Of a stretch of DNA of 64,000 nt, positions 10,539 to 20,434 are shown piece after piece (the first letter of the stretch is position 1; the number at the start of each line of letters is the position of its first letter). The stretch is from Streptomyces sp. NBC_01304 (lineage in GTDB: Bacteria; Actinomycetota; Actinomycetes; Streptomycetales; Streptomycetaceae): positions 4,774,001 through 4,838,000 of the forward strand of contig NZ_CP109055.1 in the NCBI RefSeq assembly GCF_035975855.1, in the 5' to 3' direction. Under the pieces are notes generated by a model that was not told where the DNA came from, ran no database searches, and saw nothing but the letters and a program-made list of their open reading frames with translations. The position numbers were made by a program, and so were the translations under genes.

Positions 10539-10919
10539 CTACTTCTTGCCCGGCTTCTTCTTACCGGCGATGGCGCGACGCGGGCCCTTGCGGGTGCGAG
10601 CGTTCGTGCTGGTGCGCTGACCGTGAACGGGCAGGCCACGACGGTGGCGGATGCCCTGGTAGCAGCCAATCTCGATCTTGCGGCGAATGTCGCCCTGGAT
10701 CTCGCGACGGAGGTCACCCTCGGTCTGGATGTTGGCGTCCACGTACTCGCGGATCTTGACCAGGTCCTCTTCGGCCAGGTCACGAACGCGGGTGTTCGGG
10801 TTCACGCCGGTCTCGGCGAGAGTCTTCTGAGAAAGGGTCCGGCCGATACCGAACACGTAGGTCAGGGCGACCTCCACGCGCTTTTCGCGCGGGATGTCGA
10901 CACCGGAAACGCGTGCCAT
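10539..10919 (-). CDS. rpsM: 30S ribosomal protein S13
   Basis: Head protein forming bridges to the large subunit. The 126-residue product starts [20 protein letters not shown], contains the helix-two-turn-helix region ([20 protein letters not shown]) and the [20 protein letters not shown] motif, and ends in a lysine-rich tail. It follows rpmJ by about 200 bp, a longer gap than usual in this operon; I see no gene in it. Confidence 0.98.
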   Translation of the reverse strand: MARVSGVDIPREKRVEVALTYVFGIGRTLSQKTLAETGVNPNTRVRDLAEEDLVKIREYVDANIQTEGDLRREIQGDIRRKIEIGCYQGIRHRRGLPVHGQRTSTNARTRKGPRRAIAGKKKPGKK

Positions 10920-11126
10920 TCAATGGCTCCAGTTGATTCTCGGAGGTCTTCCGCAGTACCGCTCCCAACCGCCGACCGCTCCGCGAGGAGCAGTGGTACG
11001 GACTGGGTCCCCAGCCTCCGAGCCGGGGGTGTCGCCCTCCATCGCTGAAGAGGGACGGGTCCTGCGTATGTACATTTCGCTTGCGTCGCGCGAAGTTCTG
11101 CGGATGCAGAGGAAAGGAAAAGTGCT

Positions 11127-11240
11127 TCAGCCCTGGCGCTGCTTGTGGCGCGGGTTGTCGCAGATAACCATGACCCGACCGTGACGGCGGATCACCCTGC
11201 ACTTGTCGCAGATCTTCTTGACGCTCGGCTTGACCTTCAT
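11127..11240 (-). CDS. rpmJ: 50S ribosomal protein L36, zinc-binding form
   Basis: A 37-residue protein read directly from the reverse strand, starting [14 protein letters not shown] and ending NPRHKQRQG. Cys11, Cys14, Cys27 and His32 are all present, so this is the zinc-containing (C+) form. GAGAACCTCACCTA lies upstream. It is placed between infA and rpsM as in most actinobacteria. Confidence 0.97.
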   Translation of the reverse strand: MKVKPSVKKICDKCRVIRRHGRVMVICDNPRHKQRQG

Positions 11241-11298
11241 TAGGTGAGGTTCTCCGGGTCAGTGCCAACCACCCCGCGAATGCGGAGTACAGGCAGAT

Positions 11299-11520
11299 CT
11301 ACTTGTAGCGGTAGACGATCCGGCCACGCGTCAGGTCGTACGGAGACAGCTCCACCACGACCCGGTCGTCAGGGAGGATACGGATGTAGTGCATACGCAT
11401 CTTGCCGCTGATGTGTGCCAGGACCTGGTGGCCGTTCTGGAGCTCCACCTTGAACATGGCGTTCGGGAGAGACTCGACGACAGTGCCTTCGATCTCGATG
11501 GCACCTTGCTTCTTGGCCAC
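11299..11520 (-). CDS. infA: Translation initiation factor IF-1
   Basis: Binds the A site of the 30S subunit during initiation. The 73-residue S1-fold protein reads [20 protein letters not shown] at its start, followed by [20 protein letters not shown] and the C-terminal [11 protein letters not shown]. The start is GTG, with GAAGGGCGA five bases upstream; a longer frame adds 18 residues foreign to the family. First gene of the infA-rpmJ-rpsM-rpsK-rpoA-rplQ cluster. Confidence 0.97.
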   Translation of the reverse strand: MAKKQGAIEIEGTVVESLPNAMFKVELQNGHQVLAHISGKMRMHYIRILPDDRVVVELSPYDLTRGRIVYRYK

Positions 11521-11940
11521 GCTTCGCCCTTCGAATCGACTACCTTGATCGGCCTCGTACGGGCATGAAGACATGCGGGTGCACGAGAGCCGACGAGTCA
11601 GTCTACGTCAGAGCACTCGGAAAGACGAATCCAGTAAGAATGCCCCGCGCAGAAGATCATTAAGCAGCGGCCTTACGCGAGCGGGTCGGGCGCCGCCACA
11701 ATCCCGTACTCCGCCAACTTCGCCCTGCCCCCATCAGGCGCAGTAAGCACCAGCGGCCCCTGCTCGGTCACCGCAACGGAGTGCTCCCAGTGCGAGGACC
11801 AGGTCCCGTCCGTCGTCTCGACCGTCCAGTCGACCATTTCTCGACGCCCCTCTCGCGGGCGCTCGGCGCCGGGGGCGCCTCCCTGGCTTCGAGCGGCTGC
11901 GCCGGACTCCGTCCATCGACCAGCAGGAGGAGGCGGACGG
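11521..11940. other. map-infA intergenic region containing a duplicated map 3' end
   Basis: A 420-bp interval. Bases 11680-11831 are a near-exact copy of the end of map (annotated separately). Bases 11832-11940 are GC-rich sequence of no family I recognise, and 11521-11672 should hold the infA promoter and leader. I see no other gene. Confidence 0.7.
11673..11837 (-). pseudogene. Duplicated C-terminal fragment of methionine aminopeptidase
   Basis: Bases 11680-11831 repeat bases 11948-12099 (offset 268) with only two differences in 152: one silent, one changing Lys to Arg (GGKAKL to GGRAKL). The copy keeps an open frame of 54 codons from an ATG ([11 protein letters not shown]) to its own TAA stop, and AGAGGGG lies about ten bases upstream of that ATG. 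It contains the last metal-ligand motif HWEHSV but lacks the rest of the active site, so as a protein it could not be an aminopeptidase. Probably a recent tandem partial duplication; whether it is translated is unknown. Confidence 0.8.
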
Positions 11941-12099
11941 TCAGGCCAGCGGGTCGGGCGCCGCCACAATCCCGTACTCCGCCAACTTCGCCTTGCCCCC
12001 ATCAGGCGCAGTAAGCACCAGCGGCCCCTGCTCGGTCACCGCGACGGAGTGCTCCCAGTGCGAGGACCAGGTCCCGTCCGTCGTCTCGACCGTCCAGTC
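11680..12099. repeat. Direct repeat pair of 152 bp (11680-11831 and 11948-12099)
   Basis: Two copies in the same orientation separated by 116 bp, differing at two bases. The right copy is the true 3' end of map. Homology starts within the stop-codon region and ends inside the coding sequence at the codons for WTVETTDG. Confidence 0.9.
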
Positions 12100-12792
12100 A
12101 TCCTCGAGCACCTTGGTGCGAGGTGTGCCGAGGCTCACCATCGGCTCGATGGCCAGACAGAAGCCGGGGACCAGCTTGGGGCCGCGGCCGCGCCGGCGCT
12201 CGACGTAGTTCAGCAGGTGCGGGTCCATGTGCATGGCCGTGCCGATGCCGTGGCCGCCGTAGTCCTCGATGATCCCGTACTTGCCGAGGCTGTGGTCACC
12301 GGTGGCCGGTCGCGGCTGGCGCCTGATGTACGTCTCGATGGCCTTGGAGACATCGACCAGCCGGTTGCCCAGCTTCATGGCCGCGATCCCGGCCCACATC
12401 GACTCCTCGGTCACCCGCGACAGCTCGACCAGTTCCGGAGCGTGGCCCGAGCCGACGAAGGCGGTGTACGCGGCATCGCCGTGCCAGCCGTCGATGATCG
12501 CGCCGGCGTCGATCGAGATGATGTCGCCGTCCTTGAGGACGGTCACGTCGTCGGGGATGCCATGCACGACGACCTGGTTCACGGACGTGCAGATGGTCGC
12601 GGGGAACCCGCCGTACCCGAGGAAGTTCGACTTCGCCCCGTGCTCGGCGATCACCTTGCGGGCCACGTCGTCCAGGTCCTTGGTCGTGGCCCCCGGCACG
12701 GCCGCCTCACGTGTGGCCTTGTGGATGGCGGCGACGACCAGTCCCGCCTCGCGCATCTTCGCGATCTGCTCGGGAGTCTTGATCTCCACCAT
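11941..12792 (-). CDS. map: Methionine aminopeptidase, type I
   Basis: Removes the initiator methionine from nascent proteins. The 283-residue protein has all five dinuclear-metal ligands in their motifs: SIDAGAI and HGDAAY (Asp), GGHGIG (His), AIEPM (Glu) and HWEHSV (Glu), plus the substrate His in VVVHGIP. I start at the ATG of [17 protein letters not shown], the family start, preceded by GGAAGGG; an ATG 33 bases upstream is possible. Belongs with secY and adk upstream, separated from adk by about 125 bp. Its last 152 bp are duplicated downstream. Confidence 0.97.
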   Translation of the reverse strand: MVEIKTPEQIAKMREAGLVVAAIHKATREAAVPGATTKDLDDVARKVIAEHGAKSNFLGYGGFPATICTSVNQVVVHGIPDDVTVLKDGDIISIDAGAIIDGWHGDAAYTAFVGSGHAPELVELSRVTEESMWAGIAAMKLGNRLVDVSKAIETYIRRQPRPATGDHSLGKYGIIEDYGGHGIGTAMHMDPHLLNYVERRRGRGPKLVPGFCLAIEPMVSLGTPRTKVLEDDWTVETTDGTWSSHWEHSVAVTEQGPLVLTAPDGGKAKLAEYGIVAAPDPLA

Positions 12793-12917
12793 CGCCCGCT
12801 TACCCTTCCGCCGCTGCTGGCCCATGGCTCAGCTGCTGTCTCTTTGTCCCTGTTCAACAGTACGGCCGCGGGACCTTTCGGTCACCGCGGCCGTACCCCA
12901 CGTACAAACTGCGCAGG

Positions 12918-13577
12918 TCAGTCCTGCGCGGGCTTCTTCAGCGCATCCATCGCCCGCCCCGTCACATCGGTGACGCTGCCGAGCGCGGAGATCGTGACCA
13001 CCAGGCCCTGGGCCCGGTAGTGGTCGATGATCGGCTCGGTCTCGCGGTGGTAGACCTCGAGACGGGTGCGAACCGTTTCCTCGCTGTCGTCGGCACGCTG
13101 GTAGAGCTCGCCACCGCAGGTGTCGCAGACACCCTCGGTCTGCGGCGGGCTGTACGTCGCGTGGAAGACGTGCGAACCGTCCTTGCGGCAGATCCGGCGG
13201 CCGGCGATCCGCTTGACCACCTCGTCCTCGGGGACCTCCAGGTCGAGCACCGCGTCCAGCTGCTGGCCGTCGGCCTTGAGGATCTCGTCGAGTGCCTCGG
13301 CCTGCGACAGATTGCGCGGGAAGCCGTCGAGCAGGAATCCGCCTTCGGCGTCCGGCTGCTCCATGCGGTCCTTGGCCATGCCGATGGTGACCTCGTCGGG
13401 CACGAGCTGACCGTCGTCCATGTACGACTTGGCCTGCACGCCGAGGGGCGTGCCCTGGCTGATGTTGGCGCGGAAGAGGTCGCCCGTGGAGATGTGCGGA
13501 ATCGACAGGTTCTTGGCAAGGAACGCGGCCTGCGTTCCCTTGCCCGCACCGGGCGGCCCGACAAGGACGATACGCAT
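12918..13577 (-). CDS. adk: Adenylate kinase
   Basis: Interconverts ATP + AMP and 2 ADP. The 219-residue protein has the P-loop [10 protein letters not shown] at residues 7-16, the AMP-binding [13 protein letters not shown] and a long LID. The LID contains Cys130, His136, Cys151 and Cys154, which could hold a structural zinc. The ATG overlaps the secY stop by one base (TGATG), implying translational coupling. Confidence 0.97.
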   Translation of the reverse strand: MRIVLVGPPGAGKGTQAAFLAKNLSIPHISTGDLFRANISQGTPLGVQAKSYMDDGQLVPDEVTIGMAKDRMEQPDAEGGFLLDGFPRNLSQAEALDEILKADGQQLDAVLDLEVPEDEVVKRIAGRRICRKDGSHVFHATYSPPQTEGVCDTCGGELYQRADDSEETVRTRLEVYHRETEPIIDHYRAQGLVVTISALGSVTDVTGRAMDALKKPAQD

Positions 13578-14890
13578 CAGCGGAGGAACCCTTCGTAATT
13601 ACGCTGCTGGAGCTGGCTCTCGATCTGCTTCACGGTTTCCAGACCCACACCCACGATGATCAGGATGCTCGTCCCGCCGAACGGGAAGTTCTGGTTCGCA
13701 CCGAAGCCTGCCAACGCCATCGTCGGCACAAGAGCGATCAGGCCCAGATACAGCGACCCCGGCCAGGTGATCCGGTTGAGTACGTAGCTCAGGTACTCGG
13801 CGGTCGGTCGGCCAGCCCGGATGCCCGGGATGAAGCCACCATACTTCTTCATGTTGTCCGCGACTTCCTCGGGGTTGAACGAGATAGCCACGTAGAAGAA
13901 GGCGAAGAACACGATCAACAGGAAGTACAGAGCGATGTGCACACCGGCGTCCGGCGGCACCAGGTTCCTGTTCACCCACCGCGCCCAGCCCGACTGCGAG
14001 CCGGAGAACTGGACGATGAGCGCTGGGATGTAGAGCAGCGACGAGGCGAAGATGACCGGGATCACACCGGCCTGGTTCACCTTGAGCGGGATGTACGTCG
14101 ACGTACCGCCGTAGGAACGGCGGCCGATCATGCGCTTCGCGTACTGCACCGGGATACGGCGCTGGGCCTGCTCGACGAAGACCACCAGGCCGACCATGAA
14201 GAGGCCGACGAGGACGACGGTCCCGAACTCGATCCAGCCGTCCGCGAGCTTGCCGCCCTCCTTGATGGCCCAGAGGGCGCCCGGGAAGCCGGCGGCGATC
14301 GAGATGAACATCATGATCGACATGCCGTTGCCGATGCCGCGGTCGGTGACCAGCTCACCGAGCCACATGACGACGGCCGTACCGGCCGTCATCGTGACCA
14401 CCATGACAGCGGTGGTGAAGATCGATTGATCCGGCACGATCTCGCCGGCTACTGCGCAACCACTGAATAGGGTGCCGCTGCGGGCGGTGGCCACGAGGCC
14501 GGTGCCCTGCAGAATCGCGAGCGCGACCGTCAGATAACGCGTGTACTGCGTGATCTTGGTCTGGCCCGACTGGCCTTCCTTCTTCAGCGCCTCGAGCCGC
14601 GGAATGACCACGGTCAGGAGCTGGAGGATGATGCTCGCCGTGATGTACGGCATGATGCCGAGCGCGAAGATCGTGATCTGCAGCAGCGCACCACCACTGA
14701 ACATGTTCACCAGGCTGAGGAGGCCGCCTTCTGTCTTGGCCTCCTTCATGCAGATTTGCACGTTCGTGTAGCTGATACCGGGGACCGGGATATGGGCACC
14801 GAGCCGGTAGATCACGATGATGCCGAGCGTGAAGAGCAACTTCTTGCGCAGGTCGGGCGTTTTGAACGCACGGGCGAACGCGGTGAGCAC
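13577..14890 (-). CDS. secY: Protein translocase subunit SecY
   Basis: Channel-forming subunit of the Sec translocon. The 437-residue protein has ten predicted membrane segments, [15 protein letters not shown] after the first, the plug-region segment [20 protein letters not shown], and the cytoplasmic loop [10 protein letters not shown] that binds ribosomes and SecA. The partner secE is also in this window. A strong terminator lies upstream, after rplO, so secY probably starts its own transcript (secY-adk-map) from the roughly 160-bp gap. Confidence 0.97.
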   Translation of the reverse strand: MLTAFARAFKTPDLRKKLLFTLGIIVIYRLGAHIPVPGISYTNVQICMKEAKTEGGLLSLVNMFSGGALLQITIFALGIMPYITASIILQLLTVVIPRLEALKKEGQSGQTKITQYTRYLTVALAILQGTGLVATARSGTLFSGCAVAGEIVPDQSIFTTAVMVVTMTAGTAVVMWLGELVTDRGIGNGMSIMMFISIAAGFPGALWAIKEGGKLADGWIEFGTVVLVGLFMVGLVVFVEQAQRRIPVQYAKRMIGRRSYGGTSTYIPLKVNQAGVIPVIFASSLLYIPALIVQFSGSQSGWARWVNRNLVPPDAGVHIALYFLLIVFFAFFYVAISFNPEEVADNMKKYGGFIPGIRAGRPTAEYLSYVLNRITWPGSLYLGLIALVPTMALAGFGANQNFPFGGTSILIIVGVGLETVKQIESQLQQRNYEGFLR

Positions 14891-15049
14891 GGTGCCTCCT
14901 GCGACCCCCGCGCTACTGCGTCAGAGGGTGACGGTCTTGAGGATCGACGAATACGTATACGGCAAGGAACCGCGCGGACGGCCCGTACGGGCAGACCGCG
15001 CGGAAAGTAGCAAGTGCACGCCACCTTACCGGCGACCGTGCCCCCCTTG

Positions 15050-15102
15050 GAACGACCAACCGGGGATGCCCCATATGTGAGGCATCCCCGGTGGGGTCGT
15101 TC
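15050..15102 (-). terminator. Strong two-part hairpin after rplO
   Basis: An outer 8-bp stem (15050-15057 with 15095-15102) encloses an 11-bp stem (15060-15070 with 15081-15091). It sits 12 bp past the rplO stop and marks the end of the spc operon before secY. Confidence 0.8.
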
Positions 15103-15114
15103 AAGTCAACAAGC

Positions 15115-15570
15115 TCAGATGAGCTCGGTGACGGTGCCGCCTGCGGCAGCAATCTTCTCCTTGGCGGAGCCGGAAACGGCGTCAACCGAAACCTGCAGCG
15201 CCACGGTGATCTCGCCCTGGCCCAGGACCTTGACGAGGCTGTTCTTGCGAACAGCACCCTTCTCGACCAGACCCTCGACCGTGACCTCGCCACCCTCGGG
15301 GTAGAGCGCGGCCAGCTTGTCGAGGTTCACGACCTGGAACTCGGTCTTGAACGGGTTCTTGAAGCCCTTGAGCTTCGGGAGACGCATGTGGAGGGGCATC
15401 TGCCCGCCCTCGAAGCGCTCCGGAACCTGGTAACGGGCCTTGGTGCCCTTGGTACCACGACCAGCAGTCTTACCCTTGGACGCCTCACCACGACCCACAC
15501 GGGTCTTGGCGGTCTTGGCGCCCGGGGCAGGACGGAGGTTGTGGACCTTCAGCGGGTTGTTCTCCGCCAT
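15115..15570 (-). CDS. rplO: 50S ribosomal protein L15
   Basis: Late-assembly large-subunit protein. The 151-residue product starts [19 protein letters not shown], has the Gly/Lys-rich [19 protein letters not shown] arm and the [19 protein letters not shown] signature. One base separates it from rpmD, so translation is likely coupled. Confidence 0.97.
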   Translation of the reverse strand: MAENNPLKVHNLRPAPGAKTAKTRVGRGEASKGKTAGRGTKGTKARYQVPERFEGGQMPLHMRLPKLKGFKNPFKTEFQVVNLDKLAALYPEGGEVTVEGLVEKGAVRKNSLVKVLGQGEITVALQVSVDAVSGSAKEKIAAAGGTVTELI

Positions 15571-15571
15571 C

Positions 15572-15751
15572 TCAGACCTCCTCAACCGACACGAGGTGGC
15601 GGACGGTGTGCACCATTCCGCGGAACTCGGGACGGTCCTCCTTGACGACCTGCGTGTTGATTCCCTTGAGACCAAGGGAACGCAGGGTGTCGCGGTGGTT
15701 CTGCTTGCTACCGATGTACGACTTCACCTGCGTGATCTTGAGCTGTGCCAT
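15572..15751 (-). CDS. rpmD: 50S ribosomal protein L30
   Basis: A 59-residue protein starting [14 protein letters not shown] with the L30 signature of an N-terminal strand, [18 protein letters not shown] and a C-terminal [16 protein letters not shown]. Its ATG overlaps the rpsE stop (TAATG). The frame can be extended upstream but only over the end of rpsE. Confidence 0.96.
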   Translation of the reverse strand: MAQLKITQVKSYIGSKQNHRDTLRSLGLKGINTQVVKEDRPEFRGMVHTVRHLVSVEEV

Positions 15752-16356
15752 TACGCACCAGCCCCGGCACGCGCACGGAGAAGAGCCGCGGGAGCGACGT
15801 CCTCGAGGGGCAGACCACGGCGAGCCGCGATCTCCTCGGGACGCTGCAGGCCCTTGAGGGCCGCCACGGTCGCGTGCACGATGTTGATCGCGTTGTCGGA
15901 GCCCAGGGACTTCGACAGGATGTCGTGAACGCCGGCGCACTCGAGCACGGCACGCACCGGGCCACCGGCGATAACGCCGGTACCGGGGGAAGCAGGCTTC
16001 AGCAGGACGACGCCCGCAGCCTTCTCACCCTGGATCGGGTGCGGAATGGTGCCCTGGATACGCGGGACCTTGAAGAAGTTCTTCTTGGCCTCTTCAACGC
16101 CCTTGGCGATGGCCGCGGGAACTTCCTTGGCCTTGCCGTATCCGACACCGACGGTGCCGTCACCATCGCCTACCACGACCAGCGCGGTAAAGCTGAAGCG
16201 ACGACCACCCTTCACAACCTTGGCAACGCGGTTGATCGCGACAACGCGCTCAACGTAGGCGGTCTTCTCGGCGGCAGATGCGCCACCGTCGCGACCCTTC
16301 CGGTCCCGCCGCTCGCCGCCACCGGCACCGCTTCCGCGGCGCTGGGGTCCAGCCAT
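15751..16356 (-). CDS. rpsE: 30S ribosomal protein S5
   Basis: Helps decoding accuracy at the subunit shoulder. The 201-residue protein has a basic Gly/Arg-rich N-terminal extension of about 35 residues, then the dsRNA-binding-like fold ([20 protein letters not shown], with the VKGGRR loop that contacts spectinomycin) and the C-terminal domain. Coupled to rpmD by overlapping stop and start. Confidence 0.97.
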   Translation of the reverse strand: MAGPQRRGSGAGGGERRDRKGRDGGASAAEKTAYVERVVAINRVAKVVKGGRRFSFTALVVVGDGDGTVGVGYGKAKEVPAAIAKGVEEAKKNFFKVPRIQGTIPHPIQGEKAAGVVLLKPASPGTGVIAGGPVRAVLECAGVHDILSKSLGSDNAINIVHATVAALKGLQRPEEIAARRGLPLEDVAPAALLRARAGAGA

Positions 16357-16397
16357 TGGAATTACCTCTCTCTGTTTCCGCTAGCTACGGAACCGAC

Positions 16398-16781
16398 TCA
16401 GAACTTGAGTCCGGCTTCGCGGGCGGCGTCCGCCAGGGCGGCGATGCGCCCGGCGTACTGGTTGCCACCACGGTCGAATACGACAGCCTCGACGCCGGCA
16501 GCCTTGGCACGCTCGGCGACCAGGGCACCGACCTGCTTGGCCTGCGCGGACTTGTCGCCCTCGCCACCGCGGATCGTCGTGTCCAGGGTGGACGCCGACG
16601 CCAGGGTGTGACCCTTAACGTCGTCGATCACCTGGGCGATGATGTTGCGGTTGGAGCGCGTCACGACCAGGCGCGGACGCTCGGCCGTACCCGAGATGTG
16701 CTTACGGATCCGGATGTGACGACGCTTGATGGCAGCACGCTTGTAAGCGTCGCCCTTAGCAATCTTGACACCGTATGCCAT
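16398..16781 (-). CDS. rplR: 50S ribosomal protein L18
   Basis: 5S rRNA-binding protein. The 127-residue product reads [21 protein letters not shown], then [18 protein letters not shown] and the C-terminal [26 protein letters not shown] that contacts 5S rRNA. Three bases lie between it and rplF. Confidence 0.97.
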   Translation of the reverse strand: MAYGVKIAKGDAYKRAAIKRRHIRIRKHISGTAERPRLVVTRSNRNIIAQVIDDVKGHTLASASTLDTTIRGGEGDKSAQAKQVGALVAERAKAAGVEAVVFDRGGNQYAGRIAALADAAREAGLKF

Positions 16782-16784
16782 GGC

Positions 16785-17324
16785 TTACTTACCCGCCTTT
16801 CCGACCTTGCGGCGGATGACTTCGCCTTCGTACTTGACGCCCTTGGCCTTGTACGGGTCGGGCTTGCGCAGCTTGCGGATGTTGGCCGCAACCTCGCCGA
16901 CCTTCTGCTTGTCGATGCCCTCGACAGACAGCTTGGTGGGCGACTCGACCTTGAACGAGATGCCCTCGGGCGCCTCGACCATGATCGGGTGGCTGTAGCC
17001 GAGCGAGAACTCCAGGTTGGAGCCCTTCGCCAGGACGCGGTAACCGACACCGCTGATTTCGAGCTTCTTCACGTAACCCTCGGTCACGCCGGTGATCATG
17101 TTCGCCACCAGCGTGCGGGACAGGCCGTGCAGGGCCTTGTTCTGACGCTCGTCGTTGGGACGGGTGACGTTCACGACGCCGTTCTCGTCCTTACCAACCT
17201 CGATCGGCGCGACCACGGTGTGGGAAAGGGTGCCCTTGGGACCCTTGACCGAGACCGTACGGCCGTCGATGGTGACGTCCACGCCGGCGGGAACCGTGAT
17301 GGGGAGCTTGCCAATACGCGACAT
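16785..17324 (-). CDS. rplF: 50S ribosomal protein L6
   Basis: Protein at the factor-binding site of the large subunit. The 179-residue product consists of two similar domains; it starts [17 protein letters not shown] and the C-terminal domain ends with the signature [27 protein letters not shown] lies upstream of the ATG. Confidence 0.97.
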   Translation of the reverse strand: MSRIGKLPITVPAGVDVTIDGRTVSVKGPKGTLSHTVVAPIEVGKDENGVVNVTRPNDERQNKALHGLSRTLVANMITGVTEGYVKKLEISGVGYRVLAKGSNLEFSLGYSHPIMVEAPEGISFKVESPTKLSVEGIDKQKVGEVAANIRKLRKPDPYKAKGVKYEGEVIRRKVGKAGK

Positions 17325-17345
17325 TAGCTATTCCTCCGTTCCCGA

Positions 17346-17744
17346 CTACCAGACGTAGGCGAGGACTTCCCCACCTACGCCCTTCTTGCCTGCCTGCTGG
17401 CCGGTCAGGAGACCGTGGGACGTGGAGATGATCGCCACGCCCAGGCCACCGAGGACCTTCGGCAGGTTGGTGGACTTCGCGTACACGCGCAGACCCGGCT
17501 TCGAAATCCGCTTGATGCCCGCAATGGAGCGCTCACGGTTCGGTCCGAACTTCAGCTCGAGAACGAGGTTCTTGCCGACTTCGGCATCCTCGGTCTTCCA
17601 GCCGGTGATGAAGCCCTCCTGCTGGAGGATCTCCGCGATGTGCGACTTGATCTTGCTGTGCGGCATCGCCACGGTGTCGTGGTACGCCGAGTTCGCGTTA
17701 CGCAGACGAGTCAGCATGTCCGCGATCGGATCAGTCATGGTCAT
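17346..17744 (-). CDS. rpsH: 30S ribosomal protein S8
   Basis: Central-domain rRNA binder; in E. coli it is the translational repressor of the spc operon. The 132-residue protein starts [20 protein letters not shown] and ends with the signature [14 protein letters not shown]...[10 protein letters not shown] chose the first of two in-frame ATGs six bases apart because GAAGG is seven bases upstream of it. A gap of about 210 bp separates it from rpsN; no gene is visible there. Confidence 0.97.
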   Translation of the reverse strand: MTMTDPIADMLTRLRNANSAYHDTVAMPHSKIKSHIAEILQQEGFITGWKTEDAEVGKNLVLELKFGPNRERSIAGIKRISKPGLRVYAKSTNLPKVLGGLGVAIISTSHGLLTGQQAGKKGVGGEVLAYVW

Positions 17745-17956
17745 GAATTGGCCTTCGGCCTCTCTCGCCGGGGTTTCCTGTATGCGCCATCCCTCTCCCC
17801 ACTCAGTGGCGGGACGGGTGCGGTGCGGGGACCTACGGCGTAGTAAGTCGGTATGGACGGCGGGCGCCCAACCCCACAAGCCTACGGCATGTGAGGGAGG
17901 GCCCCGCCAACCAAATACTTACCGAGAGCGTCCGGTAATGCCCTGAATTACAGGGA

Positions 17957-18142
17957 TTACCAGGAGCTCTTGGTCACGCCCGGCAGCTCGCCACGGTGAG
18001 CCATCTCACGAAGGCACACGCGGCAAAGGCCGAACTTGCGGTACACGGAGTGCGGGCGGCCACAACGCTGGCAGCGGGTGTAGGCGCGCACACCGAACTT
18101 GGGCTTACGAGCAGCCTTGGCAATAAGAGCCTTCTTCGCCAT
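17957..18142 (-). CDS. rpsN: 30S ribosomal protein S14, type Z (zinc-binding)
   Basis: The 61-residue short form of S14 with a zinc knuckle: Cys24, Cys27, Cys40 and Cys43 (CQRC and CRVC) are all present. It starts [20 protein letters not shown] and ends [10 protein letters not shown]. Streptomycetes usually carry a second, zinc-free S14 elsewhere; this is the primary copy. Five bases follow the rplE stop. Confidence 0.97.
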   Translation of the reverse strand: MAKKALIAKAARKPKFGVRAYTRCQRCGRPHSVYRKFGLCRVCLREMAHRGELPGVTKSSW

Positions 18143-18147
18143 CTCGC

Positions 18148-18705
18148 TTACGCCTCCTTGAACGGGAAGCCGAGGTGACGAAGGAGCGCGCGGCCCTCAG
18201 CGTCGTTGGTCGCCGTGGTGACCACGGTGATGTCCATACCCCGGACGCGGTCGATCTTGTCCTGGTCGATCTCGTGGAACATGACCTGCTCGGTGAGACC
18301 GAAGGTGTAGTTGCCACGGCCGTCGAACTGCTTCGGGGAGAGACCACGGAAGTCGCGGATGCGCGGAAGCGCGAGCGACAGGGTGCGGTCCAGGAACTCC
18401 CACATGCGGTCGCCACGGAGGGTGACGTGCGCACCGATCGGCTGGCCCTCACGCAGCTTGAACTGCGCGATGGACTTGCGGGCCTTGGTGATGGCCGGCT
18501 TCTGACCGGTGATCGTGGTCAGGTCACGGACGGCACCGTCCATGAGCTTCGAGTCACGGGCGGCGTCGCCGACACCCATGTTGACCACGATCTTGACGAG
18601 ACCGGGGATCTGCATGACGTTCTCGTACGAGAACTCCTCACGCAGCTTGCCCGCGATCTCCTCGCGGTACTTCGTCTTGAGACGCGGAGTCGTGGTGGTA
18701 GCCAT
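18148..18705 (-). CDS. rplE: 50S ribosomal protein L5
   Basis: Binds 5S rRNA and the P-site tRNA. The 185-residue protein has [20 protein letters not shown], the [20 protein letters not shown] segment and the ARDFRGL-type motif [18 protein letters not shown]. Its ATG overlaps the rplX stop by one base (TGATG). Confidence 0.97.
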   Translation of the reverse strand: MATTTTPRLKTKYREEIAGKLREEFSYENVMQIPGLVKIVVNMGVGDAARDSKLMDGAVRDLTTITGQKPAITKARKSIAQFKLREGQPIGAHVTLRGDRMWEFLDRTLSLALPRIRDFRGLSPKQFDGRGNYTFGLTEQVMFHEIDQDKIDRVRGMDITVVTTATNDAEGRALLRHLGFPFKEA

Positions 18706-19028
18706 CAGATGTCCTCACCCGTCCGCTTGGCAACGCGAACCTTGTTGCCCTCGTCGTCGAAGCGGTAACCGACGCGCGTGACAACCTTGTTGCCGTCCTT
18801 CTCAACGACCAGCTGGACGTTGGAGACGTGGACGGGCGCCTCGGTCGTGACGATGCCACCAGCCTGCGAACCGCTGGCGGTCGGGCCGGCCTTCGTGTGC
18901 TTCTTGACCCGGTTGACACCCTCGACCAGGACGCGGTCCTCGCGGGGGAAGGCCGCGATGACCTTGCCCTGCTTGCCCTTGTCCTTACCGGTGATGACCT
19001 GTACCAGGTCGCCCTTCTTGATCTTCAT
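18705..19028 (-). CDS. rplX: 50S ribosomal protein L24
   Basis: Assembly initiator protein. The 107-residue product has an N-terminal KOW motif ([20 protein letters not shown], about residues 4-23) and the [14 protein letters not shown] stretch. Translation is coupled at both sides: two bases after rplN and one-base overlap with rplE. Confidence 0.97.
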   Translation of the reverse strand: MKIKKGDLVQVITGKDKGKQGKVIAAFPREDRVLVEGVNRVKKHTKAGPTASGSQAGGIVTTEAPVHVSNVQLVVEKDGNKVVTRVGYRFDDEGNKVRVAKRTGEDI

Positions 19029-19030
19029 GC

Positions 19031-19399
19031 TTACAGCACCTCCGGCGCGAGCGAGATGATCTTCATGAACTTCTTCTCGCGCAGCTCACGGCCCACCGGG
19101 CCGAAGATACGGGTGCCGCGAGGGTCGCCGTCGTTCTTCAGAATGACGGCGGCGTTCTCGTCGAAGCGGATGTACGAGCCGTCCGGACGGCGGCGCTCCT
19201 TGACGGTGCGAACGATGACCGCCTTGACGACGTCACCCTTCTTCACGTTGCCGCCGGGGATCGCGTCCTTGACGGTGGCGACGATGACGTCGCCGATGCC
19301 CGCGTAGCGGCGACCCGAGCCACCGAGAACACGGATGCAAAGGATTTCCTTCGCACCGGTGTTATCGGCGATCTTGAGCCGCGACTCCTGCTGGATCAC
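19031..19399 (-). CDS. rplN: 50S ribosomal protein L14
   Basis: Interface protein near the factor site. The 122-residue product starts [20 protein letters not shown], contains [20 protein letters not shown] and [20 protein letters not shown], and ends [15 protein letters not shown]. First gene of the spc group; two hairpins separate it from rpsQ. Confidence 0.98.
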   Translation of the reverse strand: MIQQESRLKIADNTGAKEILCIRVLGGSGRRYAGIGDVIVATVKDAIPGGNVKKGDVVKAVIVRTVKERRRPDGSYIRFDENAAVILKNDGDPRGTRIFGPVGRELREKKFMKIISLAPEVL

Positions 19400-19427
19400 G
19401 TCTATCTCCTGATCGTCTGCCGGTTCC

Positions 19428-19463
19428 CGGCAGGGGCCTTCCTCTTACGAGGGGCCCCTGCCG
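19428..19463 (-). terminator. Hairpin in the rpsQ-rplN gap (distal)
   Basis: An 11-bp perfect stem (19428-19438 with 19453-19463) lies about 40-75 bp past the rpsQ stop. With the next hairpin it marks the S10/spc boundary; it could also be a leader structure of rplN. Confidence 0.6.
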
Positions 19464-19478
19464 AGCCTGGCGGAACTG

Positions 19479-19500
19479 TCCTGCGGGATACCCCGCAGGA
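19479..19500 (-). terminator. Hairpin directly after rpsQ
   Basis: A 9-bp perfect stem (19479-19487 with 19492-19500) with a four-base loop begins one base past the rpsQ stop. Likely terminator or 3'-end stabiliser of the S10 operon transcript. Confidence 0.65.
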
Positions 19501-19501
19501 A

Positions 19502-19786
19502 TTACTTGGCCTTCTCGAGGATCTCGACGATGCGCCAACGCTTGGTCGAGGACAGCGGACGCGTCTCCATGATGATGACGCGGTCGCCGACGCCGGCAGC
19601 GTTCTGCTCGTCGTGCGCCTTGAGCTTGTTCGTACGGCGGATGACCTTGCCGTACAGCGCGTGCTTGACGCGGTCCTCGACAGCGACGACGACGGTCTTG
19701 TCCATCTTGTCGCTGACGACGAGACCCTCACGGGTCTTGCGGAAGCCGCGGGCGGCAGTCTCTTCAGTCACAGTCTTCTCGCTCAT
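19502..19786 (-). CDS. rpsQ: 30S ribosomal protein S17
   Basis: The 94-residue OB-fold protein has [20 protein letters not shown] and [19 protein letters not shown], with the C-terminal [17 protein letters not shown]. Its ATG overlaps the rpmC stop by one base. Last gene of the S10 group, followed by two hairpins. Confidence 0.97.
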   Translation of the reverse strand: MSEKTVTEETAARGFRKTREGLVVSDKMDKTVVVAVEDRVKHALYGKVIRRTNKLKAHDEQNAAGVGDRVIIMETRPLSSTKRWRIVEILEKAK

Positions 19787-20010
19787 CAGGCGTTCTCCAC
19801 CGTCTCGATGCCGAGCTCACGCTCACGCATGAGGGTGTAGACCCGGGCGATGTCCTTGCGGACGGCCTTGAGCCGGCCGTGGTTCTCGAGCTGTCCCGTC
19901 GCCGCCTGGAAGCGGAGGTTGAACAGCTCTTCCTTGGCCTCACGAAGCTTGGCGACAAGCTCCTCGTTGCCGAGCTCACGGAGCTCGGACGCCTTGGTAC
20001 CGGCCGACAT
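19786..20010 (-). CDS. rpmC: 50S ribosomal protein L29
   Basis: Two-helix protein at the polypeptide exit that helps dock trigger factor and SRP. The 74-residue product has [20 protein letters not shown] and the signature [17 protein letters not shown]. The ATG at 20010 overlaps the rplP stop (GTGATG); a GTG three bases earlier is possible but would put the start inside rplP. Confidence 0.96.
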   Translation of the reverse strand: MSAGTKASELRELGNEELVAKLREAKEELFNLRFQAATGQLENHGRLKAVRKDIARVYTLMRERELGIETVENA

Positions 20011-20429
20011 CACACTTCACCTGCCTCGCGCTTAACGATCTTGCACTTCATCGGCAGCTTGTGAGCCGCACGAGTCAGCGCCTCACGCGCGGTCTTCTCG
20101 TTGGGGTACGACAGCTCGAACATCACGCGTCCGGGCTTGACGTTGGCGACCCACCACTCCGGGGAACCCTTACCGGAACCCATGCGGGTCTCGGCAGGCT
20201 TCTTGGTGAGGGGGCGGTCCGGGTAAATGTTGATCCAGACCTTGCCGCCACGCTTGATGTGACGCGTCATGGCGATACGAGCGGCCTCGATCTGACGGTT
20301 CGTCACGTACGCCGGCGTGAGGGCCTGAATGCCGTACTCGCCGAACGCAACCTGCGTGCCACCCTTGGACATACCGCTGCGCTTCGGGTGGTGCTGCTTG
20401 CGGTGCTTGACCCTACGGGGGATCAGCAT
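20010..20429 (-). CDS. rplP: 50S ribosomal protein L16
   Basis: Protein organising the A-site finger and peptidyl-transferase surroundings. The 139-residue product starts [20 protein letters not shown], has [20 protein letters not shown] and the motif [20 protein letters not shown] (site of arginine hydroxylation in other bacteria). It is coupled to rpmC. Confidence 0.97.
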   Translation of the reverse strand: MLIPRRVKHRKQHHPKRSGMSKGGTQVAFGEYGIQALTPAYVTNRQIEAARIAMTRHIKRGGKVWINIYPDRPLTKKPAETRMGSGKGSPEWWVANVKPGRVMFELSYPNEKTAREALTRAAHKLPMKCKIVKREAGEV

Positions 20430-20434
20430 TTCGG

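Noticed and set aside
11673..12002. 109-codon frame as a complete second methionine aminopeptidase
   Set aside because: Only the last 50 or so residues match map; the rest is unrelated Arg/Pro-rich reading of the spacer. Treated as a duplicated fragment.
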